From NCBI RefSeq assembly GCF_002797935.1, contig NZ_PGER01000001.1, positions 3,162,001 to 3,226,000 of the forward strand: a DNA stretch of 64,000 nucleotides, in the 5' to 3' direction. This stretch comes from Flavobacterium sp. 1 (lineage in GTDB: Bacteria; Bacteroidota; Bacteroidia; Flavobacteriales; Flavobacteriaceae). Positions 54,975 to 63,957 of the stretch are shown here, piece by piece (within the stretch, counting starts at the first letter, position 1; every line of letters starts with the position of its first letter). The notes below the pieces were generated by a model. It made no database searches, was not told the origin of the DNA, and saw only the letters and a list, made by a program, of their open reading frames with translations. The translations under genes were made by a program, and so were the position numbers.

Positions 54975-57900
54975 CTATTTACGAAAGGTCTGTTTATTAC
55001 TATCTAATTGTTTTACTTTTTGATAATATATCTCAGATTCAAATTCATTTCCTAGTCCGCTGTGTCCTAAAGCCATCACATAATAGCAATGCACCTGATT
55101 ACGAATATTTAAATCATCATCCCAAATGGCCAAATCCGGAAGTGAAACTGCAAAATAATCGATTCTGGACTTTTCGAACAAATATTTTTCACCATGTGCC
55201 AGCAATTTATTGAAACGGCTTCGGGCTTTATCATCATCTCCCAATTCGCGCCAAGCCAATCCCTGATAAAAAATCTTATCCGGCTGCTGATCGTTATAGA
55301 AAAATGCCTGAACAGGTTCGGAAGAGCCAAGCGTTGCCTGAATAAAATTGGCATTAGCATTTTCTAAATCACCAAGACCTTTATAGGCCAATCCTTTATA
55401 ATAAAACACTTCGTTTTCTTCGGCATTTTTCAATTTGCCTTCACCTAAATTATGCGGATAAAATTCGGTTTCTTTCAGCAATTGCACTGCCTCTGCAAAA
55501 CGGTTTTCTGAAATTGCAATTTTTGCCAGTTCTACTCTGCACAACGTATATTGCCCAGTTACTTTTCCTTCTCCGCCTTCCCACGGATGGAATTTTCGTT
55601 TCGAAATTAACTCTTTTGCAATAGAATATTTCCCTGTTTGATTGTAAAGCGTGATACGTTCGATACATAAATCATCGCGTTCTTCGACTAAATTTGGATA
55701 TTGATTTAAAACTTCTAATCTGAATTCCGGAGATTTACCAATTTTCTTGTAAAGCTGGTCCAGCTCCATAAAGATCCTTGAATCTGTTGTGTCTAAAGCA
55801 AATGCTTTTTCCAACATTTCCTGAGCCTTAATTTTATCATTTGTCTTATTGAAATAAGCAAGTGCTAGATTTCTCAACAATGTTGGAAATTTATCATCTA
55901 TGCTATGTGACAATTCCCAGCATTTTACAGCATCCTCATATTGACGGAATGCATACCAGAAATTCCCTAAATAATAAGGTGCTTTGGCGTCTTTTGGATT
56001 TAATTTAATGGCATCTTGCAAAATAGTTACTTCTTCAATTCGATTTGGAAAACACTTTTCTGGCGATTGTAAAGATGCTTTTTTATACCACTCAATTGCC
56101 TCATTTGTGTTTCCTTCCATCGAAGCAAAATAACCTAAAGCATAATATACCATCGGGTAAACCTCATCACTATCTTGTATAGATTCCTGCAATAACTGAC
56201 TTGCTTCCTCAAACAATCCTGCACCTGCAAAATCCAGTGCATATTCTATATATCCATGTGGCCATTGGCGCATTATGGTATTCATTTCATCTAATACCGA
56301 CTGCTCATTTGTAATCAAATATTTTTCAAAACGGCATCCCATATTGAAACGGTCGATTTTGATCGAATCCTCAATCCACGATAAAGCTTCCTGATTTCTG
56401 TTTAATTTTCTTAAAATAGAAGCTTTCAATTGGCGGGCTTTATGATTGTGCCAATTGCGGATAAGTGACGATTCTACTCGCTCTAAAGCTTCGGTCCATT
56501 CTCCTTTTATACTGTCAATTTGTGCCAAAGCATAAAAACCAGCATCCTGCCACGCTGCATTCCAAGTCGATTTAAAAAGAGAATTATAAGCATCATCGAA
56601 TTTCCCTTGTAATTTCAAGCAATAACCCAGATTGTATAAAGGTTCACCGTCAATCGGATTTGGATTTCTCTCTGTCAAGACCTCAACTGCGGTTTTAAAA
56701 TAGGCTTCGGCTTTTTCAAACTGTCCTCTTCTCAACATCAAAAGACCAACAGCATTATTACATCTTACATCTCTAGAATCTCTGCTCAAGGCTTCCAAAT
56801 AATAATCAAGCGGATTGTAAGTTGCGTGTCTGTATTGCTCTAAATGTAATCCAGTTAAATACAATTGCTCCATAGACGCAATATCTTTTGGATCCAGCGC
56901 TGCTTTTGCAGGATCTGGAACAGGCTTTATTTCGGCTTTTTCTTCCTGATATTGAACCAAAATTTTTCCGTTAGAAGTATAAACTGTAAAAACTAAATTT
57001 TCTGATTTGATATCTCCAATTAAAACTCTCTTTTTATACGGATTTACAGGAGATATGGTGATTTCATCCTGAAACAAAACAGTATTTTCTTTGTTTTTTA
57101 GTTCTATTTTTAAGTTCTCATAAAGACTTGTTGTGTACAAAACCAGATCAGCATCGTTCCCTTCTACTTCAATGTTTATGATCGCATCTTTTGTGGCATT
57201 TTTTACATAACCCACTTCGGCATACGGCATAAAATACTGCACCCAAGACTTCTCTTCATAGGCTTGAAGCCAAGAAAAATCAGGCTGGTTGTCTGTAAAA
57301 ACTCCCGTCATTAATTCGATATACGGACCGTCTTTGTCTGTTAGATTTCTATCCCAAGCAAGACCAAAATCGCCGTTACCCCAAGTCCATTGTTTTTTAC
57401 CCGGAGAAACATGATGATTGGCAACATGCAGTAATCCTGCCTGTACATTATCTTCATAACCTCCCACAAAATTATATTTGGACTGCACTGCCATATAAGA
57501 TGTTGGCACCGGAATATTTTTATATTTCGAAATATCGACACCAGCGGAATAATCTTGTTTATAATATTCGCCAGTTGCTATCGGAAATTTAGATACATCT
57601 CTTTTTCCGTGGTCAAAAACGGCGTTTACATCCGGCGGAAATACTGATTTGTAACCATCGTTTACTACAACCGCAGGATTTGCCCACCAAAGGAATGTTT
57701 GTGGAAACGCTGTACGATTGTATATTTTTACTTTAATCTCAATATAAGCCTTATCAGGATGAAGCGTAAATCCCTGCATTCCTTTGGTTCTAAACATTCT
57801 TTCCACTTCATTGCACCAAATGGTTTTGCTTCCGTCTTCGTTTTCTTCGATGCTGTAATCTGTTGGCAAAAAGGTGCTTGGGCGGTGATGCTGAGGCCAG

Positions 57901-58385
57901 TTGAACTCTATTCCGCCAGAAATCCAAGGCCCTGTAAGCCCTACAAGAGCAGGTTTAATTACTTGATTGTAATACACAAAATGACGCTGTTTTACTTTAT
58001 CATACGCCATGTGAACACGACCTCCTAATTCCGGCAGAATCATTATTTTTATGTATTTGTTTTCTAAAAATAAAGCGTGATAGGACTTATCAAACTTTTC
58101 ATCAGATAATTTTTCAACCACAGGATAGGGATATACTGCTCCAGAACTTCCCTGATACACTCGTTTTTCAAGAAATATTGGATTCTTTTCTTCCTCGCCA
58201 ATTTGGTACGTAGGCAGTAAAACATCTTCTTCCCAAACGCGTACCACGCCGTCTTCGTTGACGGTTGATTGTATCAAATAAGCCGTGATTTTTTCGTCCT
58301 GCACGTTTTCATTTATTGATTGTCCCGAAAGTAAATCTTCATTAATTATATTGGATTGATTTACATCTAAAATTATATTCTTCAT
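54975..58385 (-). CDS. DUF5107 domain protein with TPR repeats
   Basis: The 1136-residue protein has no signal peptide. Residues about 50-360 form the DUF5107 domain, rich in His and Trp (FNWPQHHRPSTFLP, GIEFNW, NHHVSPGKKQWTWGNGDFG), resembling a galactose-mutarotase-type beta sandwich. Residues about 500-1130 are TPR units (AVGLLMLRRGQFEKAEAYFK, YYLGNFWYAFRQYEDAVKCW). It starts 14 bp after the MFS gene, so the two are co-transcribed. DUF5107 proteins occur in carbohydrate-use loci of Bacteroidota. A cytoplasmic sugar-binding or mutarotase-like role is plausible, not shown. Confidence 0.88.
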   Translation of the reverse strand: MKNIILDVNQSNIINEDLLSGQSINENVQDEKITAYLIQSTVNEDGVVRVWEEDVLLPTYQIGEEEKNPIFLEKRVYQGSSGAVYPYPVVEKLSDEKFDKSYHALFLENKYIKIMILPELGGRVHMAYDKVKQRHFVYYNQVIKPALVGLTGPWISGGIEFNWPQHHRPSTFLPTDYSIEENEDGSKTIWCNEVERMFRTKGMQGFTLHPDKAYIEIKVKIYNRTAFPQTFLWWANPAVVVNDGYKSVFPPDVNAVFDHGKRDVSKFPIATGEYYKQDYSAGVDISKYKNIPVPTSYMAVQSKYNFVGGYEDNVQAGLLHVANHHVSPGKKQWTWGNGDFGLAWDRNLTDKDGPYIELMTGVFTDNQPDFSWLQAYEEKSWVQYFMPYAEVGYVKNATKDAIINIEVEGNDADLVLYTTSLYENLKIELKNKENTVLFQDEITISPVNPYKKRVLIGDIKSENLVFTVYTSNGKILVQYQEEKAEIKPVPDPAKAALDPKDIASMEQLYLTGLHLEQYRHATYNPLDYYLEALSRDSRDVRCNNAVGLLMLRRGQFEKAEAYFKTAVEVLTERNPNPIDGEPLYNLGYCLKLQGKFDDAYNSLFKSTWNAAWQDAGFYALAQIDSIKGEWTEALERVESSLIRNWHNHKARQLKASILRKLNRNQEALSWIEDSIKIDRFNMGCRFEKYLITNEQSVLDEMNTIMRQWPHGYIEYALDFAGAGLFEEASQLLQESIQDSDEVYPMVYYALGYFASMEGNTNEAIEWYKKASLQSPEKCFPNRIEEVTILQDAIKLNPKDAKAPYYLGNFWYAFRQYEDAVKCWELSHSIDDKFPTLLRNLALAYFNKTNDKIKAQEMLEKAFALDTTDSRIFMELDQLYKKIGKSPEFRLEVLNQYPNLVEERDDLCIERITLYNQTGKYSIAKELISKRKFHPWEGGEGKVTGQYTLCRVELAKIAISENRFAEAVQLLKETEFYPHNLGEGKLKNAEENEVFYYKGLAYKGLGDLENANANFIQATLGSSEPVQAFFYNDQQPDKIFYQGLAWRELGDDDKARSRFNKLLAHGEKYLFEKSRIDYFAVSLPDLAIWDDDLNIRNQVHCYYVMALGHSGLGNEFESEIYYQKVKQLDSNKQTFRK

Positions 58386-58399
58386 CTTGTTTTACTATA

Positions 58400-59776
58400 T
58401 TATTTTGTCAATTCATTTTCAATTTCCTCTAGTGATTTTCCTTTCGTTTCAGGCAGATAGGCACGAAGGAAAAGATACCCAAGTAAGCATACAAATCCGT
58501 AAAGCCAGAATGTACCATAAGATCCCAGACTGCTGTTTAATAATGGAAAAGTATAAGTTAGAATAAAGCAAGCTGTCCAAAGTGAGAAAGTGGATACCGC
58601 CATTGCCATTGCACGTATTTTTGTCGGGAATATTTCAGAAAGAACCACCCAGGTAATAGGTGCCAATGTCATTGCATAACATGAAATTGCGGCTATTACA
58701 AGGCTTAAAACTGCAATACCTGTTACTTCAAAATAATAACAAGCGCCTAATAAAGCATATATAGAAGCCAACCCAATTGATCCGAAAAGCATTAATGTTC
58801 TTCTTCCTAATCTATCTACAAAATACATCCCTACGAATGTGAAGATTACATTCGTCAAACCCGTAATAACGATATTGAATAAAATATCCGAAACGCCATA
58901 ACCTGCAGCTGAAAATATTTCTTGGGCATAATTAAAAATCACGTTAATACCGCACCATTGCTGAAAGGCAGCGATAACAATTCCCAATAAAAGAATTTTA
59001 GGCATTTTACCATCGAAAAGCATTTTATAATTCACTTTTTCTTTGACAACACCAACTCTTGATTTTAGCTGTTCTATTTGTTCTAATGCAAAGGCACTTC
59101 CCCCAATTTTTGAAAAGATAGATGCTGCTTTATCATATTTATATTGACTGGCAAGCCATCTCGGGCTTTCGGGTATAACTAATATCAAGGCAAAAAATGC
59201 AACAGACGGCACAGCACCAGCCCAAAACATGTATCTCCAGCCCCATTGTCCGTTCCAAGAATTTAAAATATCCTGACCTCCTACAATTGGGTCTGCAATT
59301 AACCAATTTACGATCTGAGCCGCCAGTATCCCTATAACAACTGTTAATTGATTGATAGAAACAAATTTCCCTCTGGATTCAGCAGGCGCAATCTCGGCTA
59401 TATACATGGGTGAAAGATTGGATGCAATACCAATACCAACACCGCCAACAACTCTCCACACAATAAACCACTCAATAGTATCGACCATTCCTGTGCCTGT
59501 TGCAGCCAGCGTAAAAAAGAGGGAAGCAACAATCATTAAAGGTTTTCTTCCGTATTTATCAGACAAACTTCCCGAAATCATTACTCCCAACAAACATCCC
59601 AAAATGGCGCTACCCATTACCCATCCCTGCATCGAAGGAGAATTGGTAATATTAAAAAAAACTTCATAAAAAGGTTTTGCACCCCCAATTACGACCCAGT
59701 CATATCCAAACAGCAATCCGCCCATCGCTGAAACTAATGCAATAAAAAGCAGATAGGAAGAATTATACTTACTCAT
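58400..59776 (-). CDS. Sugar porter family MFS transporter
   Basis: The 458-residue protein has 12 membrane helices. Sugar-porter marks are all present: GGLLFGYDWVVIGG (helix 1), DKYGRKPLM (loop 2-3), RVVGGVGIGIASNLSPMYIA with the following Glu-Ile-Ala-Pro, PESPRWL at the end of helix 6, DRLGRRTLM and PETKGKSLEEIE at the C-terminus. It would import a monosaccharide, probably with protons. It is first in the operon with DUF5107 and lies divergent to an AraC regulator. Confidence 0.93.
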   Translation of the reverse strand: MSKYNSSYLLFIALVSAMGGLLFGYDWVVIGGAKPFYEVFFNITNSPSMQGWVMGSAILGCLLGVMISGSLSDKYGRKPLMIVASLFFTLAATGTGMVDTIEWFIVWRVVGGVGIGIASNLSPMYIAEIAPAESRGKFVSINQLTVVIGILAAQIVNWLIADPIVGGQDILNSWNGQWGWRYMFWAGAVPSVAFFALILVIPESPRWLASQYKYDKAASIFSKIGGSAFALEQIEQLKSRVGVVKEKVNYKMLFDGKMPKILLLGIVIAAFQQWCGINVIFNYAQEIFSAAGYGVSDILFNIVITGLTNVIFTFVGMYFVDRLGRRTLMLFGSIGLASIYALLGACYYFEVTGIAVLSLVIAAISCYAMTLAPITWVVLSEIFPTKIRAMAMAVSTFSLWTACFILTYTFPLLNSSLGSYGTFWLYGFVCLLGYLFLRAYLPETKGKSLEEIENELTK

Positions 59777-60142
59777 ATTTTTAATTTTTAAATTAATTTA
59801 ACATTACAAATATCGTTACTCCATTTGGGTGCAAAAATGTAATATTTATGCAAAACATGTATAAAATAACTATTTAGAAGAAATCAATGTTATACTAAAA
59901 ATAATAAAACATCTTTTTTATGATAAATGTATTTTTTTTGGATTATAATAAACATAAACTGCCTCAAGAATAAAGACAATATCTGACTAAAGCAATCAAT
60001 TCTGGTCAACATTAAACTATACAATTACAGAATATGTAAATTCTCACGGTTGAGATAAATTTATAGTTAATCGTATTATTTCTTAAATTTGATTTTTAAT
60101 ACTTCTAAAATGATTTCATTTTTGACTAATTTATAATTTGAC
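59777..60142. promoter_or_regulatory. Divergent control region between MFS operon and AraC gene
   Basis: A 366-bp AT-rich gap. It holds two direct copies of TGCAAAA(A/C)ATGTA (59830-59841 and 59849-59861), 19-20 bp apart, 54-85 bp upstream of the MFS start: the arrangement expected for an AraC-type tandem operator. On the plus strand a TAAATTTG box (60084-60091) lies 51 bp before the AraC gene, without a good TTG. Confidence 0.45.
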
Positions 60143-61027
60143 ATGGATCATATAGCTGATGGTTTTAAAGGTGAAAGAGCAATCGTCGTACCTTATAGCA
60201 TACGTAATTTTCAATCGGGGAATGAATTGACAAAAAATGCATTCATTACTCATATTGGTTATTATCCTAATGCAAAATATCATTTTAGAAAAAGGTCAAA
60301 AGGCGCACTTGAAAATATCCTTATTTACTGTGAAAACGGAAAAGGATTTATAACTCTTGAAAATGAGCAGTTTTCGCTTACTAAAGATCAGGCTTTTATC
60401 ATTCCTGCACACAAAGCGCATAGTTACGAAGCAGAAATATCAAAGCCTTGGAGCATCTATTGGTTACATTTTAAAGGAACTTCAAACTCTTTACACGCTT
60501 CTGTTTCCGGAAAAATTTTAAATCTAAACGACAGCAGATCAGCCGACAGATTAAACCTGTTCGAGGAAATTTATCAAAATCTGGAAATGGGTTTTAATCC
60601 TGACAATCTGGAGTATTCGAGTATTTGTTTACAGCATTTTTTAGCAAGCCTAAAATATACTGATCAATTTTTAAAAATAAAAACGGCAGACGCAGAGGTT
60701 TTAGATGTTATACCACTGAGTATTATTTATATGAAAAATAATTTGACAGCAAAAATCACACTTCATGATATTGCACAGTATGTTGGTTATTCGAGTTCCT
60801 ATTTTGGGGCTTTGTTTTTAGAGAAAACATCTTTTACTCCCATGGATTATTATAACCAATTAAAAATCCAGAAATCCTGTTCGCTTTTGCAGTTCAGCAC
60901 CATGAAAATAAAAGAAATTGCTTATCATTTAGGGTATTATGATCCATTCCACTTCTCAAAATCTTTTAGACTGGTAATGGAAATATCACCTAGAGAATAC
61001 CGACTTAGATACAAAAATCAAGTGTAA
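60143..61027 (+). CDS. AraC family transcriptional regulator
   Basis: The 294-residue protein has a cupin-like sensor domain (about 35-160; FITLENEQFSLTKDQAFIIP then AHKAHSYEAE and WSIYWLHFKG). The C-terminal AraC DNA-binding domain (about 190-290) has two helix-turn-helix units, ITLHDIAQYVGYSSSYFGAL and KIKEIAYHLGYYDPFHFSKS. It is divergent from the MFS-DUF5107 operon and most likely activates it with a sugar as signal. That target is inference from position. Confidence 0.9.
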   Translation: MDHIADGFKGERAIVVPYSIRNFQSGNELTKNAFITHIGYYPNAKYHFRKRSKGALENILIYCENGKGFITLENEQFSLTKDQAFIIPAHKAHSYEAEISKPWSIYWLHFKGTSNSLHASVSGKILNLNDSRSADRLNLFEEIYQNLEMGFNPDNLEYSSICLQHFLASLKYTDQFLKIKTADAEVLDVIPLSIIYMKNNLTAKITLHDIAQYVGYSSSYFGALFLEKTSFTPMDYYNQLKIQKSCSLLQFSTMKIKEIAYHLGYYDPFHFSKSFRLVMEISPREYRLRYKNQV

Positions 61028-61047
61028 TCAGCTTTATCGTGCATTAA

Positions 61048-62382
61048 TCAACTATCAACCATACAAATCACAAAAGTGGTTTTTTCGTCATCGTTCCTGT
61101 ATGCCAAATAACCGCCATGAGCTTCCGCAATGTTTTTGGATAAGGTCAGCCCAATTCCGGCACCTTCTTTTCGGGTGGTAAAAAATGGCAGGAATATTTT
61201 GCTTTCAATTTCTTTTTCTATGCCTTTTCCATTATCAGTAATCATGACAAAAACTCTCTTTTCTTTGACTTCTGCCGAAATAATAATCTGTTTATTCAGC
61301 ATTTCTTTCAAAGTATAAATACAATTCGTTAAAAGATTAATCAATACCTGCTCCATTTGCTGCGGATCAATATTTAGCCTGCGGTCGAAAGCAATCTTGT
61401 TTATAACTTCTATTTGCTCTTTTTTAAACAAAGGAGCCATAATCTGCAGACTGTTTTCAATCCATTTTGACAGTTCTACAATTTCTTTTTTTGGCGAAGG
61501 CAGCATGGCTAGTTTGCGGTAACTTTCTACAAACTGCTGTAAATGATCGCTTCGCCTAAGCATCGTGGCAACACTGCTTTTCATATCGTCCAAATCTTCT
61601 GCCGAAATGGTTTCCTGCTGTACTAAGTCCTGCAGATTCTGAGAAAGTGACCGAATCGGAGTTATTGAATTCAACAGTTCGTGCGAAATCACTTTCATCA
61701 GATTGACCCAAGCTTCTTTCTCTTTTTTCTCAATTACATTTTGAATTGAGTCAAGTAAAACAATAAAATAATCCCGATTATAAATTTCGCTTCTCGAAGT
61801 CTGCATCACAAATGTTTGAGTGTCTTGCTGATTGACACGTATCTCTAATGACGTTTTAATTTCCTGAAAATTCTGCTCCTCAATAATTTCGCATAGCGAA
61901 GGCAAATGATTTTTTAAATACTGCCATTTGGAAACTTTTGGCACATCAAAATGTTTGGAAAAATAATCATTCATTAAAAAAATACTCCAATCCGTTTCTT
62001 CCTTTTGCAGAATAATAATTCCTGTTTCGATGTTATTTAAAATAGAACGGTAGACAATTTCTTTTGAAACCTGTTCGTTTTCTTTGCTTTTCAAAGTTTC
62101 ATACAGCTTGAATAAACTGGAATAATTTTGATACGATTTATGTTTGGAAAAATCGGAGGTAAAATCATTTTGCAAAATCGAAGTAATCGTTCTGTCATAA
62201 AGCAGAAAAGCATTTTGGACGTAAAAATACATTTCAATAATGAGCAGAAAAATTATAATCAGGCAAAATACAGCAGTAAAAACCAATCCTTTTTGGAAAA
62301 AAAAGATCGAAATTCCTGTACCCGAAAGAATAATAATCAATCGAAGAAAAAGAAGCTGGTATATTTTTAACGATTTATGCAT
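61048..62382 (-). CDS. NtrB-like sensor histidine kinase
   Basis: The 444-residue protein has two membrane helices close together (about 10-28 and 33-54) with almost no periplasmic loop. A PAS-like segment (about 110-215; NNIETGIIILQKEE) follows, then HisKA with ISHELLNSITPI (phospho-acceptor His234). The ATPase domain has LINLLTNCIYTL, DNGKGI and GAGIGLTLSKNIAEAHGG. The lack of a periplasmic domain suggests sensing in the membrane or cytoplasm. It starts one base after the stop of the response regulator gene, so they form a coupled pair. Confidence 0.93.
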   Translation of the reverse strand: MHKSLKIYQLLFLRLIIILSGTGISIFFFQKGLVFTAVFCLIIIFLLIIEMYFYVQNAFLLYDRTITSILQNDFTSDFSKHKSYQNYSSLFKLYETLKSKENEQVSKEIVYRSILNNIETGIIILQKEETDWSIFLMNDYFSKHFDVPKVSKWQYLKNHLPSLCEIIEEQNFQEIKTSLEIRVNQQDTQTFVMQTSRSEIYNRDYFIVLLDSIQNVIEKKEKEAWVNLMKVISHELLNSITPIRSLSQNLQDLVQQETISAEDLDDMKSSVATMLRRSDHLQQFVESYRKLAMLPSPKKEIVELSKWIENSLQIMAPLFKKEQIEVINKIAFDRRLNIDPQQMEQVLINLLTNCIYTLKEMLNKQIIISAEVKEKRVFVMITDNGKGIEKEIESKIFLPFFTTRKEGAGIGLTLSKNIAEAHGGYLAYRNDDEKTTFVICMVDS

Positions 62383-62383
62383 A

Positions 62384-63733
62384 CTAATCGGTGCTGATGT
62401 TATATTTCTCTAAACGGCGGTACAATGAAGCTCTTGACAATCCTAATTCTTCGGCAGTTTTGCTGATGTTATTATTGTTCTTAAAAAGGATTTTTTCGAT
62501 AGCGGTTTTTTCGACAGCCGACAGCTGCATATCGTCTTGATTATCCTCGTAAGCAGTTATTTGTTCCAAATCCAAATCGGAAACAGTAATAAGATTGTTC
62601 TCGCAAAGAATCACGGCACGCTCTATTCGGTTTTCCATTTCCCGGATGTTCCCGTTCCAAGCGTGTTTTGCTATTTGTTCCAATGCTTTTTCGTAGAAAG
62701 TGATTTCGTCACGTGAATATTTATCAATCATTTTTTGCAGAAGATACTCCGCCAAAGGAATTTTGTCTTCATTTCGTTCCCGCAATGGAGGCAGCACAAT
62801 TTCCATAGTGTTGATGCGATAATACAAATCTTCTCTAAAATTTTTATCGGTAACTTCCTGTTTCAAATTCAAGTTGGTGGCAGTAATAATACGGACATTT
62901 AGTGGTCTCACTTTTGATTCGCCCAATCGAGTTACTGTTTTGGTTTGAATAACCTGCAGGAGTTTTGATTGTAAATGCAACGGAACATTTCCTATTTCAT
63001 CCAAAAAAATGGTCCCGTTTTGAGCCATTTCAAAACGTCCGGGAGTATCCGTTTTTGCATCGGTAAAAGCGCCTTGGACATAACCAAATAATTCGCTTTC
63101 AAATATATTCGAATTCAGTGAACCCAAATCAACATGAATGAAGGGACTATTTTTTCGCTCTGATTGAAGATGAATATGATGTGACAAAACAAATTTACCA
63201 GTTCCGTTTTCGCCAAGTATTAAAACATTGGCATCAGTTTTGGCCACTTTATCAGCAAGTGAATAGGCTTTTTTTATAACCTCTGAATTGCCAACGAAAA
63301 AATCATCAGAACTTTCAATAACATTAGGTTTCTTTTGCTCTTTCCGGCTTTTATCAACAGCCTGTTTTACAACGCTGAGCAATTTTTCGTTTTCCCAAGG
63401 TTTTAAAATATAATCAAAAGCGCCCGATTTTAAGCCTTCAACAGCTGTTTCAACTTTACCAAAAGCTGTCATCAAAATAACGACAGTTTTTGGCGAAAGT
63501 GTTTTTATTTCTTTTAACAAATACAAACCTTCCCTCCCATCTTCAAATCCTATTCTATAATTCATATCGAGCAAAACCACATCAATAGTGTTTTTTGCTA
63601 ATAATTCAACCACATTTTTCGGGTTATTGAGTGTAAAAATGTTTTCAAAATGCTTTTTAAGGAGCATTTTGGAAGCAAAAAGAATATCTTCCTGATCGTC
63701 TATAACTAAAATTGAGGCGTTGGTCTTTTTCAT
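62384..63733 (-). CDS. NtrC-like sigma-54 response regulator (GAFTDA variant)
   Basis: The 449-residue protein has a receiver domain (about 6-125; DD at 12-13, phospho-acceptor Asp56, Lys111 in LKPWE) and an AAA+ domain with Walker A GENGTGKF (174-181). The sigma-54 contact loop reads GAFTDA (221-226) instead of GAFTGA. GTIFLDEIGN is Walker B. A Fis-type helix-turn-helix ends the chain (ISKTAEELGLSRASLYRRLE). Partner kinase is the next gene. The upstream region holds two dyads and a sigma-54-like promoter facing the next gene on the plus strand. Confidence 0.94.
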   Translation of the reverse strand: MKKTNASILVIDDQEDILFASKMLLKKHFENIFTLNNPKNVVELLAKNTIDVVLLDMNYRIGFEDGREGLYLLKEIKTLSPKTVVILMTAFGKVETAVEGLKSGAFDYILKPWENEKLLSVVKQAVDKSRKEQKKPNVIESSDDFFVGNSEVIKKAYSLADKVAKTDANVLILGENGTGKFVLSHHIHLQSERKNSPFIHVDLGSLNSNIFESELFGYVQGAFTDAKTDTPGRFEMAQNGTIFLDEIGNVPLHLQSKLLQVIQTKTVTRLGESKVRPLNVRIITATNLNLKQEVTDKNFREDLYYRINTMEIVLPPLRERNEDKIPLAEYLLQKMIDKYSRDEITFYEKALEQIAKHAWNGNIREMENRIERAVILCENNLITVSDLDLEQITAYEDNQDDMQLSAVEKTAIEKILFKNNNNISKTAEELGLSRASLYRRLEKYNISTD

Positions 63734-63820
63734 TCGTGGCTAATATTTGTTTTTTTTCTGTAAATGGTATCGTTTTTCATCATTTTGAATTTCAATTTGG
63801 AATTAAAACGATTTCATCAC

Positions 63821-63857
63821 TGTTCGGTTTCGGACAAAAGGTGTTCGATAATGAACA
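63821..63857. promoter_or_regulatory. Two 16-bp dyads, candidate enhancer for the NtrC-like regulator
   Basis: TGTTCGGTTTCGGACA (63821-63836) and TGTTCGATAATGAACA (63842-63857) fit TGTTCG-N4-(C/T)G(A/G)ACA. Their centres are 21 bp apart, two helical turns. This is the layout of upstream activator sites for sigma-54 regulators. Confidence 0.55.
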
Positions 63858-63917
63858 CTTTAAAAATTCGATTAAAAATAAAGTCTTAAAAATAAAAGAA
63901 TTACAATGTTTTAATTT

Positions 63918-63935
63918 TTGGCACGATTATCACTT
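63918..63935 (+). promoter_or_regulatory. Sigma-54-like promoter
   Basis: TTGGCACGATTATCACTT. The -24 element TTGGCACG is perfect; the -12 element reads TCAC where TTGC is the consensus. It lies about 70 bp downstream of the dyads and 23 bp before the ATG at 63958. Confidence 0.4.
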
Positions 63936-63957
63936 TAGGTTAATCAAATCATCAGAA

